A DNA stretch of 64,000 nt. It comes from Pseudogymnoascus destructans. Taxonomy: Eukaryota; Ascomycota; Leotiomycetes; Thelebolales; Thelebolaceae. Location: positions 186,001 through 250,000 of the forward strand of contig NW_020167532.1 in the NCBI RefSeq assembly GCF_001641265.1. The letters run 5' to 3'. How positions within the stretch are numbered: position 1 is the first letter of the stretch; each line of letters opens with the position of its first letter. Made by a program: the position numbers and the translations under genes. The notes beneath the pieces were generated by a model, which worked only from the letters and a program-made list of their open reading frames with translations, was not told where the DNA came from and searched no databases. Shown here in pieces: positions 42,366-52,736 of the stretch.

Positions 42366-42722
42366 TGTAATGGTGGGTGCACCAGATGTGAGAATCTAGC
42401 CACCCAAGGAAGGGATGAATTTACTAAGACAACACACTGTCTTAGAAAACAGAGCCAAAGGGTCGTAGCTTAGACTATTCCACAACGCAGCAATCAGGTG
42501 TGTGATGTACTGAAGTGGTTCAGACAAGTTGCAACAAATGTTGAGTCTGGGAACTCAGGGGTAAGTCAGAGGTTAACACCTATCATACACTTGATTGCTG
42601 CATTGTGGAATAGTCTAAGCTCCAACCCTTTGGCTCTGTTTCCTAAGACAGTGTGTTGTCTTAGTAAAATCACCCCTTCCTTGGGTGGCTAGATTCTCAC
42701 ATCTGGTGCACCCACCATTACA
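42366..42722. repeat. Rearranged 5' LTR forming a palindrome
   Basis: Starts TGTAATGGTGGGTGCACC and ends with its reverse complement GGTGCACCCACCATTACA. The outer ~140 bp on each side (42366-42505 and 42583-42722) are inverted copies with a few mismatches, around a ~77-bp centre. The left 217 bp match the gypsy 3' LTR end at 35443-35660; the right arm is the same LTR terminus flipped. Confidence 0.8.
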
Positions 42723-42731
42723 CAATGGTTT

Positions 42732-42930
42732 TGTTACAATGGTCACGGAGGTCAAGAAGCCAGTCCAGAGAATAATAAGCTAGATTGAATCTAAAGAGAG
42801 AAGAAGAAGAAGAAGGAAGGAAGGTGAGGCTATTCCTCATAATATACAGTTGTCCACTTAGCAGTTGTAGCCTTGGTGGCTAAGGCTGCACCTGTAACAA
42901 CCGTAACAACCGTAAGCTATAATCGTAACA
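42732..42930. repeat. Solo LTR with 5-bp target duplication
   Basis: 199 bp from TGTTACAATGG to AATCGTAACA, i.e. TG...CA ends. It is flanked on both sides by GGTTT (42727-42731 and 42931-42935), a perfect 5-bp target duplication. It is related in inverse orientation to the relic at 34996-35434. Confidence 0.85.
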
Positions 42931-43308
42931 GGTTTGCTCGAACCTTTCTGTAATTTCTTGTAGTATTTGGTAACTAGGTGTATATCCGCTACTTGTTAGC
43001 TCTCTAACCCACTTTAAGAGTGTTTCTTCTTGCATTTTTGATAATAGTTGTTGTTTTTGACGTGCTTCTACACATATGAGGCCTCCATTCATATGACAAC
43101 AGATAGATTGTTCTAGGAGGTTAAGTGCTTTAGCAGCTGTGTACACTGACTTATATTGCTTTGAATGAATAGCTAATATAGCTTGATCTATTGCAATATT
43201 ATGCTCTTGAGCTTCTATGCTCTTTTGACGTACTATAATAGAGTTAGGTAGGTAAGATGGTAAGTTTGATAGGGCAAGCACCACACATACAAACAAACTA
43301 AACCACAA
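42931..43308 (-). pseudogene. Fragment of a pogo/Fot-type transposase (N-terminal DNA-binding part)
   Basis: About 125 codons on the minus strand. The pattern is that of the helix-turn-helix region of pogo/Fot transposases: IDQAILAIHSKQYKSVYTAA, then a stretch with EARQKQQLLSKMQEETLLKWV and RELTSSGYTPSYQILQEI. The reading frame runs into the solo LTR at 42930 after ITERFEQT, and the catalytic DDE part is absent. No ATG begins the conserved part. It is the remains of an older DNA transposon broken by the LTR insertion. Confidence 0.75.
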
Positions 43309-43923
43309 ACATGACTAGAATCACAAACAATGCCATATGATGCACTTGAAACTTGCTTCCTTCCTTTGTCCATTTAGTCTATAGCACTTGACTCATGAAT
43401 AACAAGGGAGAGGTATAAAATATCATACTGTAACAGTAAATACCATACTACCACATTACTACCCCCAAAATTACCATAAATACCATAAATACTAAAAACA
43501 ATAAAAAAACAAATTATTTTTTCCAAAAAACCAAAAAATATATAATAGATATGACGCTCAACCTTCGTTTAAGCTCGCCGTGCTGCCCTCCCCACCCCGC
43601 CTGTCCGCCACCACCTTCCGCCACCACCCACCCGGCCAACGGCAAGCCCCCTCCCGTCCATCGTCTGCGTTCCCTGCGAAATCGCCCTCCGTACTCCTAC
43701 TCTAGTAACTCCCATAACTGCACCCAAACTCTTTTTTTTTGGACTTTCACCACGTAGATCCCATCCCCTTCCCTCCACAACAATCCCAGTCCGAGTCGCT
43801 GAGGGCGAAAAAGAGGAAAGAAGAAGCAAAGTCCCAGCCTGGCGCTCACTTTCTCTACACTCCCTCGATCGACGTTGACACAAACGGTGCCGCCCTCTCG
43901 CTCAACGTCCCCCCGTCGACCCC
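43309..43923. other. AT-rich transposon edge passing into the GC-rich PAS-kinase 5' region
   Basis: 43309-43550 is AT-rich with no gene. From about 43560 the sequence turns C-rich and Pro/Ser-coding in several frames; one frame (about 43790-43920) reads HFLYTPSIDVDTNGAALSLN and may belong to the PAS kinase N-terminus, but no ATG-initiated frame joins it to the exons downstream. Confidence 0.4.
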
Positions 43924-46900
43924 CTGCCGGCCCTGACGCGCCTCACTCTCGATACCAAGACAGTGACGCAATACGAGCTCAACTGCCGCCGCCGACGTTG
44001 CCCTGCACGCACGTCCTGTTCCCCCCGCCGCCGCGCTCACCTTTGCCAGGGCGCCCCTCCCCGAGGGAGCAAGCACTTCAAAGCAGCCTACACGATTTAG
44101 CCAGCCTGCAGCACCACCGCGTCGGAATCTGCGATCGCCGGGCCGGTTCGCAGTCTGTTTGCTTTACGCCCCCACGCAGACCGGCAGTTATGCTGGGGTC
44201 AAACGCGCCGAAACACGATGGTATGTTCGCGACAACCCTGGTGATTCCCTGGTCGGGCGATCAAGCTGCGGAAGGACGCCCTCTGCTCAGGCAGCAGAGA
44301 CACGGGCAGCTTCTCGCCACTGCCTCCTCCCAATCTCCCAATACCCCGGCTAACTAACTGTCCTAGGCGACGACGTATATCCACGATCCCCAGAGCGAGG
44401 GAGAAGAGGCAACACCCCCGAGTACGCAGACCACGATACGAATACCCTCACACATACCAATAGTCTCAACCTACCGAAGAACCGCAGCACCAACAACCTC
44501 CTCTCCCAGGGCACTGCGAACAAGGACAAGGGCAGGATACGCTTTTCCTTCGATGGTGGGGCCCGCGACTACGATACCCTTTCCAGGTGAGCTTTAACTC
44601 GGCTATGGACAGACGCGGTAGTGGTGGGGTTGATGCTATATCCATCACTGGCACAGTGGTTAAGGATTTTACGAATTATGGTAATTGACGGTTTTAAATC
44701 CAGGTCTTCCGTTATGACAGACCATGAGCACGGCCTAGGTGCCTCGGGCCTAAGACGAATTCGCCAGCAACCTCCTTCCCGAATTGCAACTATATCCTCT
44801 GCGAGCTCCTCTCGGGCTCCCTCGGTGGGGCCACGGACTGCACCGATTATCACTACGACGCACTCAGAGTCTCGAAAGAGCTCGTATGGTGCCCTGTCGA
44901 CTGCCCCATCTTCGCCAACGATGAACTTCACGGAAGATCTTACGAGATTCCCCTCGGAGTCGCTACACTCCTTCTCCTTCGCCCACCAGGCGACCGAAGA
45001 TTTTATGCACAACCGCCAGAATGTGCTGAAGAGGTCGATAGAGTTTATGACAAAATCTATAAGTCGACATGGAGGATCTCAGGTTTCGCTTGCCAGCGTG
45101 ACACCGCGCACACTGGGGGACCAGGATTCCCAGGGCGGGTTAGACTCTGAAGCAAGGGCGAAGGCTCCGAGGTCAGATGAGGCGGGAGAGATGAATGGGT
45201 TTGGTTTCACGGGCGGACTGGTGTCAAGTCCCTCGCCTCAGTTAGATAGCGACAATGTGTTTGAAAAGAGCTATGGTCAGCGCTCAGAGAGTCCAGATGA
45301 GATGGCTCCCTTGTCGCCAACACACTCGAGGAGGTCCCAGCAGGAGGTCAGCGCTGTGGCACCGTCGGACGGATATTCGGACGTACTTTCGAGGACGACT
45401 ACCGGCGAAAGCTTTTCGACGGATGTCTTTACCGCGCCAGCACCTGTTAGACCTGGCTACCTGCGATCATTCACCGACACAACTCCATCGAGGTTACGAA
45501 GCACTGTGGTTGACGCCATGGTCCAGCAGCCGTACCTTGCAAACGACAAATATGGCAATGGAAGGATGCTCTCGCCACCCCTACCCCAAGGCGCTTTTAA
45601 TGCCCCTCAGCAGCCGCCATTGATTTCACCTTATCCCGATGCACAGCAGCGGTCTCATTACGGAATTTCACCGACGTACGGATTAAGCGAATCTCACGTT
45701 GGCGGCGCTGTCCATGGTCATTCAAATCGATGGACGCCAGCGGCTCAAGCCATCTTCACCACCCAGTCTCAGGCGCCATGGACGATTCTGGCTGCAAACG
45801 ATCTCGCCTGCCTTGTTTTTGGGGTTACGAATGCAGAGGTCAGGAAGATGGGCATTATGGAGGTGGTTAGAGAGGAGCGTAGGGCTTGGCTAGAGGAGAA
45901 GTTGGCGCAGCCGGGATCAGAAGCAGAGCATAAGAATCGGCAGGCGTCTAATGCAAACAACCAGCAGGATAGCCCGAGGTCAACTACGTCATTTTTGCTG
46001 GGGAGAGGTGGCATTACGGCGGCACTACTGAACAAACCTTCATCTAGACAGGTTAAAGAGAGCCGAAGGACTCAGACAGATGATGGTGCCGGATCATCCG
46101 TCGCTGCTGCTCGGAAGCAGGCGGGTAACATTAGGCTCAACCACGCGAACAACAAGTCCAGAGGTGTCCTACTATGTGGCGATGTCGTTCCCATCCAGAA
46201 GCGGAACGGCCACACCGGATCTGCCAGTCTGTGGGTCAAAGAGAAGAAGGGCGGCTTGATCTGGGTCCTAGAAGAAATCCACGAAGACGTCGCCATCCTC
46301 CGCGTAGACAGCGACGGAGTAGTGACCGGAGTTGAAGGCCTCTCCGTGCCAATATGGGGCGAATCGCTAGCGCAGCCAGGCGTCGACATTGGGACTCTCA
46401 TCCCCCGGATACCCCGGCAGGGCATCAATCCCAGGACCGGCGCACTAGACTATGCCGAGGTCACCAAGCAGCGGTTTTTCACAGCGCGAAACAACAATTC
46501 CGCGAACGTTCCGGTGGCGATTGAGAGGGTGCCTGGTGGCACGGATCTTCGGGTCTCGAGCTTCCCACATATCGCGGGAATCGTCGTGCTGTCCGCCGAT
46601 ACGCTACAGATCACTAGCGCTAACTCTGTCTTCTGCGCTGCGCTGTTTGGCCAGGATCACCCGGATCGCTTGCACATCACTGACTTGATCCCGGGCTTCG
46701 ATCGCATCCTGAAGATCCTCACCGAGGACGATAATATCCAGCTAGTCGACGGCAGCGTGGTGCCTGAGCAGAGTTTCCGCCGCGCTCGGGCATTTGCCGC
46801 GCTGCAAGACGGAAAAGGCGACGCGGCAGCGTATTTCCTGCGACCTGATGGTATCGCAGCGAAACATCGCGATGGCTCAGAGATCAAAATTGACCTGCAG

Positions 46901-48209
46901 ATGCGCGTCGTGAAGAGCGAGAAGCAGACCCAGATAGACGAGCACGTGATCCTCGAGGAAGGGGAAGAGTATATCCGGCGCTCGGAAGTCGTTTACGCGG
47001 TCTGGATCACGTACTCGCGACATGTCCACGCGGGTCAGCAGGCAGCGTCCAGTGCGACGACGCCAAGGCTGAGCGACACCTCGTCGCCGCTGCACCAGCC
47101 GTCGCCGGGACAGACTCAGGTTTCCTCGCCTGTCGATATGGATTCCTCTGATGAACCGGTGAGGGAGACTTCGCACGCCTCAAGTCTGGCGCAGCAGCTT
47201 AAGGAGGCGGCGAGGAAGACTACGGATAAACTCATTAGTCGCACTTCTACCGCTTCCCCGCCTAGCACGGCTGTGGCGCCGCCCCCGCCCTCTGCGCGCC
47301 CGGTGAAGAAAACTATCAACGACTTCGTTATCCTGGAAGATATGGGACAGGGCGCGTACGGGCAGGTTAAGCTAGCGAGGAATAAACACACCAACGCCAA
47401 AGTCGTCCTCAAATTCGTCACCAAACGCCGCATCCTCGTCGACACCTGGACGCGTGACCGCCGTCTCGGCACCGTCCCGCTGGAGATCCACGTCCTCGAC
47501 TACCTGCGCCGCAACGGCCTCTCCCACCCCAACATAGTAGCGATGCACGATTTCTTCGAGGACGACGTGAACTACTACATTGAGATGCTTCCCCACGGGC
47601 TGCCGGGCATGGATCTGTTCGATTACATTGAGTTGCGGGTGAATATGGAGGAGGCGGAGTGTCGGGGGATTTTTGCGCAGGTGGCGAGGGCGGTGGGGCA
47701 TCTGCATGGGACGGCGGCGGTGGTGCATAGGGATATTAAGGATGAGAATGTGGTGTTGGATGGGGAGGGGACGGTGAGGTTAATTGATTTTGGGAGTGCG
47801 GCGTATATCAAAAATGGGCCGTTTGATGTTTTTGTGGGGACGATTGGTGAGTCTCCCTTGCAATTCTCCCCCAATTTACCCCTCTCATGATCGGACACGG
47901 ATGGACGAATAGAGTACTGACCCCTTCACAGACTACGCAGCCCCCGAAGTCCTAGCCGGCCGACCATACGGCGGCAAAGAGCAAGACGTCTGGGCTCTCG
48001 GCATCCTGCTGTACACCATCATATACAAGGAGAACCCCTTCTACAGCATCGACGAGATCATGGACCGCGATCTGCGCGTGCCGTATGTGATGAGCGAGCC
48101 GAGCATCGATTTGATCCGCAAGATGCTGGATAGAGATGTCGCGAAGAGGGTGAAGATTGAGCAGGTGCTGGAGCATCCTTGGTTGGAAGAGGAGGAAGGT
48201 GGGGGGTGA
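43924..48209 (+). CDS. PSK1: PAS-domain serine/threonine kinase (5' end unresolved)
   Basis: Firm exons: 44367-44586, 44704-47846 and 47932-48209. Probable upstream exons: 44050-44220 (GTATGT donor, CTAG acceptor, phase matches) and about 43924-43996. PAS kinases sense metabolic state and control sugar partitioning. A PAS-like region lies near 45720-45900 (FTTQSQAPWTILAANDLACL, then VFGVTNAEV). The kinase domain starts about 47320: glycine loop GQGAYGQVKLA, VVLKFV lysine, catalytic HRDIKDENVV, DFGSA and, after the last intron, APEVLAGRPYGG and DVWALGILLY. All catalytic residues are present. The long Ser/Pro-rich N-terminus is typical. No start codon could be joined in frame to 43924; see findings. 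Intron 44587-44703 contains a tRNA-like A-box. Confidence 0.88.
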
Positions 48210-49230
48210 GCTGGGAATGGGAATGATGAATGTGTTTACGTGAGAGGGGGAGGGGGGGAGGGATATGATATACCGATACTGAGCGGGAGCGCAAATACAC
48301 GCGCGGATGTATGAGATGAGACAGATGAGATACCCGAATAGACAGCGAACACAGCAAGCGAAACGCAGCGACAGAAGCACGAACAAACGAGCGAGAGACT
48401 GGATTGGATACCAACGCAACATATTATTGAACTTACAACAGCTGGTCCACCTTACCTTACCGACCAGCGCGAGGGTGAGAGGGTGGCCCAGGCGCAAGAA
48501 GGGGTGTGCATGATTGGACCACGCCGCGTGGGCTGGGTGGTATGCAGGGATAGATGGACTGCCTGTGCTGCGGCTGGGCTGGCTGGGGGACTGTGGCTGC
48601 CTCCTCAGAGCAGGGTGTGCATGGCGCGGCCGGGGCTGGTGGGGGAAGACGCTGGAAGAGGCGTACCTACGGACGCAGGACGGACGCAGGGGCCCTGTGG
48701 TGGGGAAGGCCCTGGGGAAGGGGGTGTATATAGAACCTTTGTAGACGGGAGAATGAAAGTTGAGAACATTTATCACATTTTCTGCTTCTGTCATGCGGTG
48801 CTGTGAAGGCTGGTGAGAGGTATAGGAGAACGGAGGAAGAGGAGCCATAGGCACAAGCAGACAGGTGGGATATCCGGGGTGAGAGAGAAGGAAGCTTGAT
48901 TTGTCAGGGGAGGGATATGTCGGCAGCCACCCACCGCCGCCGACGGGCGTTTGTGCCTGCAGCTGCAGAATCTATCTACACACAACGCCAAAGCGGGATG
49001 GCGTGCCAGCTATCCATACCATACTGTATTGTGACAAGCGGATACTATAAGGTATGGGCTTTGCTTTGGTAATGGGACGGTGACGACATGGATGGGTGAT
49101 GACATGTGCTCTGTAAGCAAGTACGATTAGTAAACCACCTTTACATAACCCCGATGCCCCTTCATAACTCAAGTTTATGCATCTACAGGGTTACATAACC
49201 CCAACCGAACGCCAGCGGTGGAGCCGAGCG

Positions 49231-49261
49231 GAGGACGGAGGACGGAGGACGGAGGACGGAG
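49231..49261. repeat. GGACGGA heptamer repeat
   Basis: About four copies of a 7-bp unit. Confidence 0.8.
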
Positions 49262-49556
49262 TTTATCCTTTCGCGCCCACGAGCAACCACGCGACGAGCG
49301 ACGGAGTATGGTTAGCGAGGTGGGGCGCGGGTCGCTTGGGCGGGTAGGTACGTACGTAGACTATCTGGGGATGTCTTACTGTAGGGCTGAGATATTTGAT
49401 ACGATGGATGGATGCGATGATCTTCACAACCAGGCGACGACAACGAGGCGGTGAAGTGAAGTACCCCATGATGCAGACGATATGATACATCACCCGTCGG
49501 TGAGTGCGAGACGAGAGACCCCCTTTCTTGGGCACCACGCGGCACAGAAACATCAG

Positions 49557-49820
49557 AGACAGAAAACAGAGACAGGAACAGAGGCAGGAACAGACACAGG
49601 ACAGACACAGGAACAGAGGCAGGAACAGAGGCAGGAACAGAGGCAGGACAGAGACAGGAACAGACACAGGACAGACACAGGAACAGACACAGGACAGACA
49701 CAGGACAGACAGGAACAGAGGCAGGAACAGACACAGGACAGACACAGGAACAGAGGCAGGAACGGACACAGGACAGACACAGGAACAGATGCAGGAACAG
49801 ACACAGACACAGGACAACAC
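49557..49820. repeat. Minisatellite of CAGGAACAGAGG / CAGACACAGGA words
   Basis: About 260 bp made of mixed 6-bp words (CAGGAA, CAGAGG, CAGACA) in irregular order. The minus strand would translate to Cys/Val/Ser/Pro repeats, but there is no gene context. Confidence 0.9.
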
Positions 49821-50224
49821 ATAGAAGCTGGGTGACACCCCATGAGACCTAACAGATTATGGAAGATGGAAGCGAGACCTCAGACATTTGTCGCGACATC
49901 TATCGCGAGATCACAACCTAGAACAGCAACCAGCTCGCGCGGTCGGCGCTTTCGGACCCTCGTATGTGAGGGCGGGTGGTGACTCGCCGGTACGGCGTGG
50001 GATTGGGTTGGGTTGGGGAAGCGAGGTACAGAAAGACAAGGGAAGCAAGAGTGACAGGTGGAGGGTGACGCATCGGCGAGTCAGGCAGCGGCTAGGATTA
50101 TCTCCTGGTTGTCTTGGTGGGAGTCCCGCTATAATACAGTAGTATTGTACTGTGCGGCGATTCCGTCGCGAGGTGTCCCCCCTTCGCCTCGGGCCCGAAA
50201 CAACAATCCAGCCGAGAAACGCGA

Positions 50225-50440
50225 CCCCAAGACATCCGCCTCGACCTAAGACATCCGCCTCGACCCCAAGACATCCGCCTCGACCCCAAGACATCCGCCT
50301 CGACCTAAGACATCCGCCTCGACCCCAAGACATCCGCCTCGACCCCAAGACATCCGCCTCGACCTAAGACATCCGCCTCGACCCCAAGACATCCGCCTCG
50401 ACCCCAAGACATCCGCCTCGACCCCAAGACATCCGCCTCG
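50225..50440. repeat. Twelve-copy minisatellite with higher-order structure
   Basis: Units of 20 bp (CCCCAAGACATCCGCCTCGA) and 19 bp (CCTAAGACATCCGCCTCGA). After the first unit the order 19-20-20 repeats three times, giving a 59-bp higher-order unit, followed by two more 20-bp copies. Copies look nearly identical. Confidence 0.92.
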
Positions 50441-50700
50441 TGCGCGAGTGTTGGTGTTGGTGCCTTGGGGGGCTTGCGCGTGCGTATGGCGGAGCGAGGG
50501 CGATCCGTGCAGTACAGGTGCCGTAGTTTATTTTATATTTTTATACGTTTTGTGTTGGGGGCAGTACTCTACCATCCCCCCGCACACACTGCCACAAAGA
50601 GCTGCATAGCCCATCCCCATCCCGTCCGTCCCTTCACCAGCCGTCACGTGTAGGCCTGCGCAACAGGCAAGCGCAACAGGGAAGCGAGGTGTGGGGTGCG

Positions 50701-50792
50701 ATGAGATGAGATGAGATGAGATGACATGACATGACATGACATGACATGACATGACATGACATGACATGACATGACATGACATGACATGACAT
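50701..50792. repeat. Pentanucleotide array ATGAG then ATGAC
   Basis: About four ATGAG copies run into about fourteen ATGAC copies. Confidence 0.92.
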
Positions 50793-51221
50793 GATATGAG
50801 ATTAGATGAGGTGAGATGTGAGCGAGACGTGGGGGTTCAGTCAGATGGCGTCAGTGACTGACTGACTAACAGGCGGAAGGAAATGGGATCGGATGGAACG
50901 GTGGTGGGTGTGGAATGTGACGGGATTGAGCAAGATAGAGCATGTATGTGTGTTTCGTTTCGGCGTTAGAAGCATAACGTTAAGAGCGAGGGGACTCCTG
51001 TACCTGTACGGCGTATTCCGTATTCCGTATTCCGTACCAGGAGAGTGAGATTGGGGGGGTATTCGGGCCGTACGGCTGCAAATTAAGGTACCAAGGCAGC
51101 AGATGGATTGGCAGGGGCGAGAGTGACTGTACCCGTCTAGAAATCCGAGACTGCCGACCTAGACAAGGTACATGCGAAGCGCTGGTACGGACCAGACGGC
51201 TTTTACGGACTTACCTTAGTT

Positions 51222-51510
51222 CTGTAGTCTGTAGTCTGTAGTCTAGTCTGTAGTCTAGTCTGTAGTCTGTAGTCTGTAGTCTGTAGTCTGTAGTCTGTAG
51301 TCTGTAGTCTGTAGTCTGTAGTCTGTAGTCTGAGTCTGTAGTCTGTAGTCTGTAGTCTGTAGTCTGAGTCTGTAGTCTGTAGTCTGTAGTCTCTAGTCTG
51401 TAGTCTCTAGCTGTAGTCTCTAGCTGTAGTCTCTAGTTGTAGTCTCTAGTCTCTATCTAGTCTCTAGTCTCTAGTCTCTACCTGTAGTCTCTAGTCTCTA
51501 TCTAGTCTCG
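51222..51510. repeat. TAGTCTG heptamer array
   Basis: Nearly 300 bp of TAGTCTG with shortened (TAGTC) and changed (TAGTCTC) copies that increase toward the right end. The unit is not a telomere repeat. Confidence 0.92.
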
Positions 51511-52001
51511 AGTCACATACTGTACTTGCGAGCTGGGCACTGTTGGAACTAGAACTATGGGGGGGAAAAAAAAAAAACAATGGATCGCGGCTCCGGGCAT
51601 GAGCATAACGGAGGGGCGGCCAACAAGTATAATACCACCGACATCACCTCATCTGGTCTTTCTTTTTTTTCTTTTACTTTTGCTTCTCGACCATACCATC
51701 AGACAGAACAAACTATCACCTGCTTCATATATCTAGTATTTAGTATACTCACCCCATACTCATACTCATACTCAAATCATACTTCATAACACAGTACTAC
51801 TACTTCCACCTACCGATATACACTTCTGCCTATCACCTACTTATCCCACCACATTACGCATTATCACCTCGTCACCACCCGCCGCGCCACATCGCTTCCG
51901 CCCAAAACCCAAACGCTGCGTCTGCCTATTGACTCATACCAATCCCCCACCACCACCATAAAATCCAAAACGAGATCCCAATCCCCCAAACAGATTTCAA
52001 A

Positions 52002-52736
52002 ATGACAACCATCACCATACAAACCAAACGCAAAACAATGTCCATAACCCAAACCTACTACCTCGCCCACTCCGCGCGCGGCAAGCTCTCCACCGAAGCC
52101 TCGCGCTCCGACCGCCGCCTCCGCCGCCTCGTCGGCCACGCAAACCTGCTCGATTCCCTAATGCTTGAACTTGCCAACGCTGAGGCGGAGCAGGAGAGTT
52201 GGTTCAATGTTTTGGTGCGCGGTGCGAGGAAGACGGAGGATAGGCATATCCAGTGGGCGGACTCGGTTGTTGAGGAGGAGGCTGAGGAGGATTGGCAAGT
52301 TGAGGACGCTGAGAGTGATTCCAGCGACGAGGAAGAGGAGGAGGAGGAGGTGCATATGGGCTTCGCTACTTTACAACGCGTGAAGTCCCACCAAGCATTC
52401 GATGTCACAATGATCCCCTCACCCGCGGACTCTGAGTCCGAATCCGACGAAGACGAAGACGAGGATATCTACGAAGACGACGGCGAGGAGGACTACGCCA
52501 TGCTCAGCTTACAACGCACACACTCCCACCCCGCCTCCCCACCCGACCTCATCGACGAAGACGACAGCAGCAGCGAGGATGAGGCGATGCCGCCCTCGCC
52601 GCCGGCGGATGTCATGCGCGCCTTCCCCAAGGCGGAGGCGAGGGGGTCGAAGGTGTCGCCGGCGAAGGGGCAGTTCTTTGATGAGGGGTTCTATTTGCCA
52701 CAGAGGAAGCTGGTTTCGGCGGTGAGCGTGTACTGA
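52002..52736 (+). CDS. Conserved acidic fungal protein of unknown function
   Basis: One exon, 244 aa. The N-terminal 75 residues are helical and look conserved (SITQTYYLAHSARGKLSTEA, then LRRLVGHANLLDSLMLELA). The remainder is very acidic with Glu and Ser runs (VVEEEAEEDW, SSDEEEEEEEVHMGF, SESESDEDEDEDIYEDD) and ends with QFFDEGFYLPQRKLVSAVSVY. I recall similar uncharacterised proteins from other filamentous ascomycetes but no function. An in-frame ATG at 52038 starts directly at the conserved block and may be the true start; both have A at -3. Confidence 0.8.
   Translation: MTTITIQTKRKTMSITQTYYLAHSARGKLSTEASRSDRRLRRLVGHANLLDSLMLELANAEAEQESWFNVLVRGARKTEDRHIQWADSVVEEEAEEDWQVEDAESDSSDEEEEEEEVHMGFATLQRVKSHQAFDVTMIPSPADSESESDEDEDEDIYEDDGEEDYAMLSLQRTHSHPASPPDLIDEDDSSSEDEAMPPSPPADVMRAFPKAEARGSKVSPAKGQFFDEGFYLPQRKLVSAVSVY

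Larger units (their letters stand above)
35443..42722 (-). mobile_element. Ty3/gypsy LTR retrotransposon (chromovirus), rearranged and nested
   Basis: Element on the minus strand: rearranged 5' LTR region at 42366-42722, gag at 41303-42313, pol to 37519, polypurine tract at 37511-37520 and a 3' LTR ending at 35443. The two ends share about 217 bp beginning TGTAATGGTGGGTGCACC on the plus strand. Between the polypurine tract and the 3' LTR lies a foreign 1.1-kb block with a copia-type gag. No matching 5-bp duplication was seen at the outer borders (CCTTC on the left, CAATG on the right). Pol is open for about 1300 codons, so the copy has not been heavily damaged by repeat-induced point mutation. 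The C-terminal chromodomain puts it among the chromoviruses. Confidence 0.88.
48210..52001. other. 3.8-kb gene-free stretch rich in tandem repeats
   Basis: No frame here resembles a protein family; the longer ones are translations of repeats. It holds the 3' flank of the PAS kinase, five distinct minisatellite arrays (listed separately) and, at the right end (51600-52001), C/A-rich sequence that is probably the 5' leader and promoter of the gene at 52002. Confidence 0.6.

Noticed and set aside
49263..49843. Cys/Val/Ser/Pro-rich frames across the CAGGAACAGAGG repeats
   Set aside because: Repeat translation in several frames; no start context, splice sites or family.
50225..50440. Possible CRISPR-like array
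   Set aside because: Units are contiguous with no unique spacers, and the genome is eukaryotic; it is a minisatellite.
51222..51510. Possible internal telomere tract
   Set aside because: The unit TAGTCTG differs from fungal TTAGGG-type repeats.
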